Part shown: positions 33,849 to 34,235 of the stretch, piece after piece
Position numbering within the stretch: position 1 is the first letter of the stretch
Layout of the letters: each line of letters begins with the position of its first letter
Source of the DNA: DATKCA01 sp035544675
Lineage (GTDB): Bacteria > Acidobacteriota > Thermoanaerobaculia > Gp7-AA8
Assembly: GCA_035544675.1 (NCBI GenBank)
Contig: DATKCA010000127.1
Coordinates: forward strand, 1 to 34,235
Direction: 5' to 3'
DNA length: 34,235 bases
Made by a program: the position numbers and the translations under genes
The notes under the pieces: generated by a model
The model's database searches: none
Told to the model about the DNA's origin: nothing
What the model saw: only the letters and a program-made list of their open reading frames with translations

Positions 33849-34235
33849 CAAAGCGACGGCCAAAGCGGCGCTCGAAAAAGGATGACCGGTTCGCCGATCC
33901 CAAAGCCTGCGCAATCGCAGACGGAAGAACAGAGACGGAGGCAGAGGCGATCGCGCGGCGTGTACGCGCCGTGATGCCTCTTCTCTTCGCTCGAGCAGCT
34001 GCGGCGATCCGTCCTGAGCTCATGAAGCTCGCGTATCAGAGCGCGACGAATGAACTGAACGAGATTGAGAACGATGCGCCCGAGTTCTGGAACGGCGAAG
34101 AGGTCCCGGCCGGTGATCGGCTGACGGCTGCAGCGCCTCGGCTGATCTTGAAACCCAAGGAGCGCGAAGCGTCGATCAAGGGCGGATCGAAGGCAGTTTG
34201 GGCGGTCGCGCTCAAAGAGCAACGATCGGGTGGCC
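33845..34235 (+). CDS. Unknown gene of the integrated element (partial, runs off the window)
   Basis: A frame open from GTG 33845 to the window edge (130 codons), overlapping the integrase stop (GTGA). It begins with a very basic segment (TKRRPKRRSKKDD), then acidic and helical stretches (DGRTETEAEAIARRVRAV, ELMKLAYQSATNELNEIEND) and EFWNGEEVPAGDRL. No family is recognised. Coupling with the integrase suggests it is element cargo or a helper. Confidence 0.55.
   Translation, partial: MTKRRPKRRSKKDDRFADPKACAIADGRTETEAEAIARRVRAVMPLLFARAAAAIRPELMKLAYQSATNELNEIENDAPEFWNGEEVPAGDRLTAAAPRLILKPKEREASIKGGSKAVWAVALKEQRSGG

Overview
This is a GC-rich, densely packed bacterial chromosome segment from a Gram-negative-type cell: it has lipoprotein signals, periplasmic adaptor proteins and Spy/CpxP-like and secreted proteins. 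Gene content and the many palindromic intergenic repeats suggest an Acidobacteriota-like lineage, but this is inference; no rRNA or other decisive taxonomic marker is present.

Layout. 1-3708 (+): the tail of an unknown gene, ftsK, a TPR protein and a small EF-Tu-domain-like protein; a 131-bp inverted-repeat element abuts the ftsK stop codon. 3709-8288 (-): four consecutive histidine-related loci, in transcription order an egtD-like histidine methyltransferase, tRNA-His, hisS and hutH. The tRNA-His lacks the usual bacterial G-1:C73 pair, and the neighbouring HisRS has eukaryotic/alphaproteobacterial-like motif 2 signatures. 8360-16227 (+): three HlyD-type adaptors, a MacB/FtsX-type permease with no ATPase beside it, then an M16 peptidase pair (one active, one lacking HxxEH). 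16329-17975 (+): a vapBC-type toxin-antitoxin operon with a readable promoter and operator, then a secreted PIG-L deacetylase. 18195-21097 (-): a zinc-ribbon membrane protein, a DUF2891 protein coupled to a 50-residue single-TM protein, and an MFS transporter. 21248-22899 (+): ispH and a DUF3108 protein. 22918-26341 (-): a regulatory cluster made of a small hypothetical gene, ECF sigma factor, zinc-finger anti-sigma factor, Spy/CpxP-like protein, an ABC-ATPase homologue that has lost its catalytic residues, and a single-domain response regulator. 26369-27929 (+): a secreted protein and a lipoprotein. 28109-31303 (-): a 1064-residue protein joining a methyl-accepting chemotaxis signalling module to a family-5 solute-binding domain that should lie in the cytoplasm. 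31422-32294 (+): a polyprenyl diphosphate synthase. 32376-34235 (+): tRNA-Phe, a P4-type integrase and the start of an integrated element that runs off the window.

Two repeat systems pervade the gaps. One is a set of arrays of about 7-nt units whose sequence differs from gap to gap, usually with a reverse-complement arm. The other is a family of short perfect hairpins flanked by GGAGCG/CGCTCC; one 130-bp gap holds four in a row, and one copy lies inside the signal-peptide codons of an M16 gene.

The strongest candidates for undescribed biology are the chemoreceptor/solute-binding fusion, the catalytically dead ABC protein in the sigma-factor cluster, the A73 tRNA-His with its adjacent HisRS, and the heptamer arrays.
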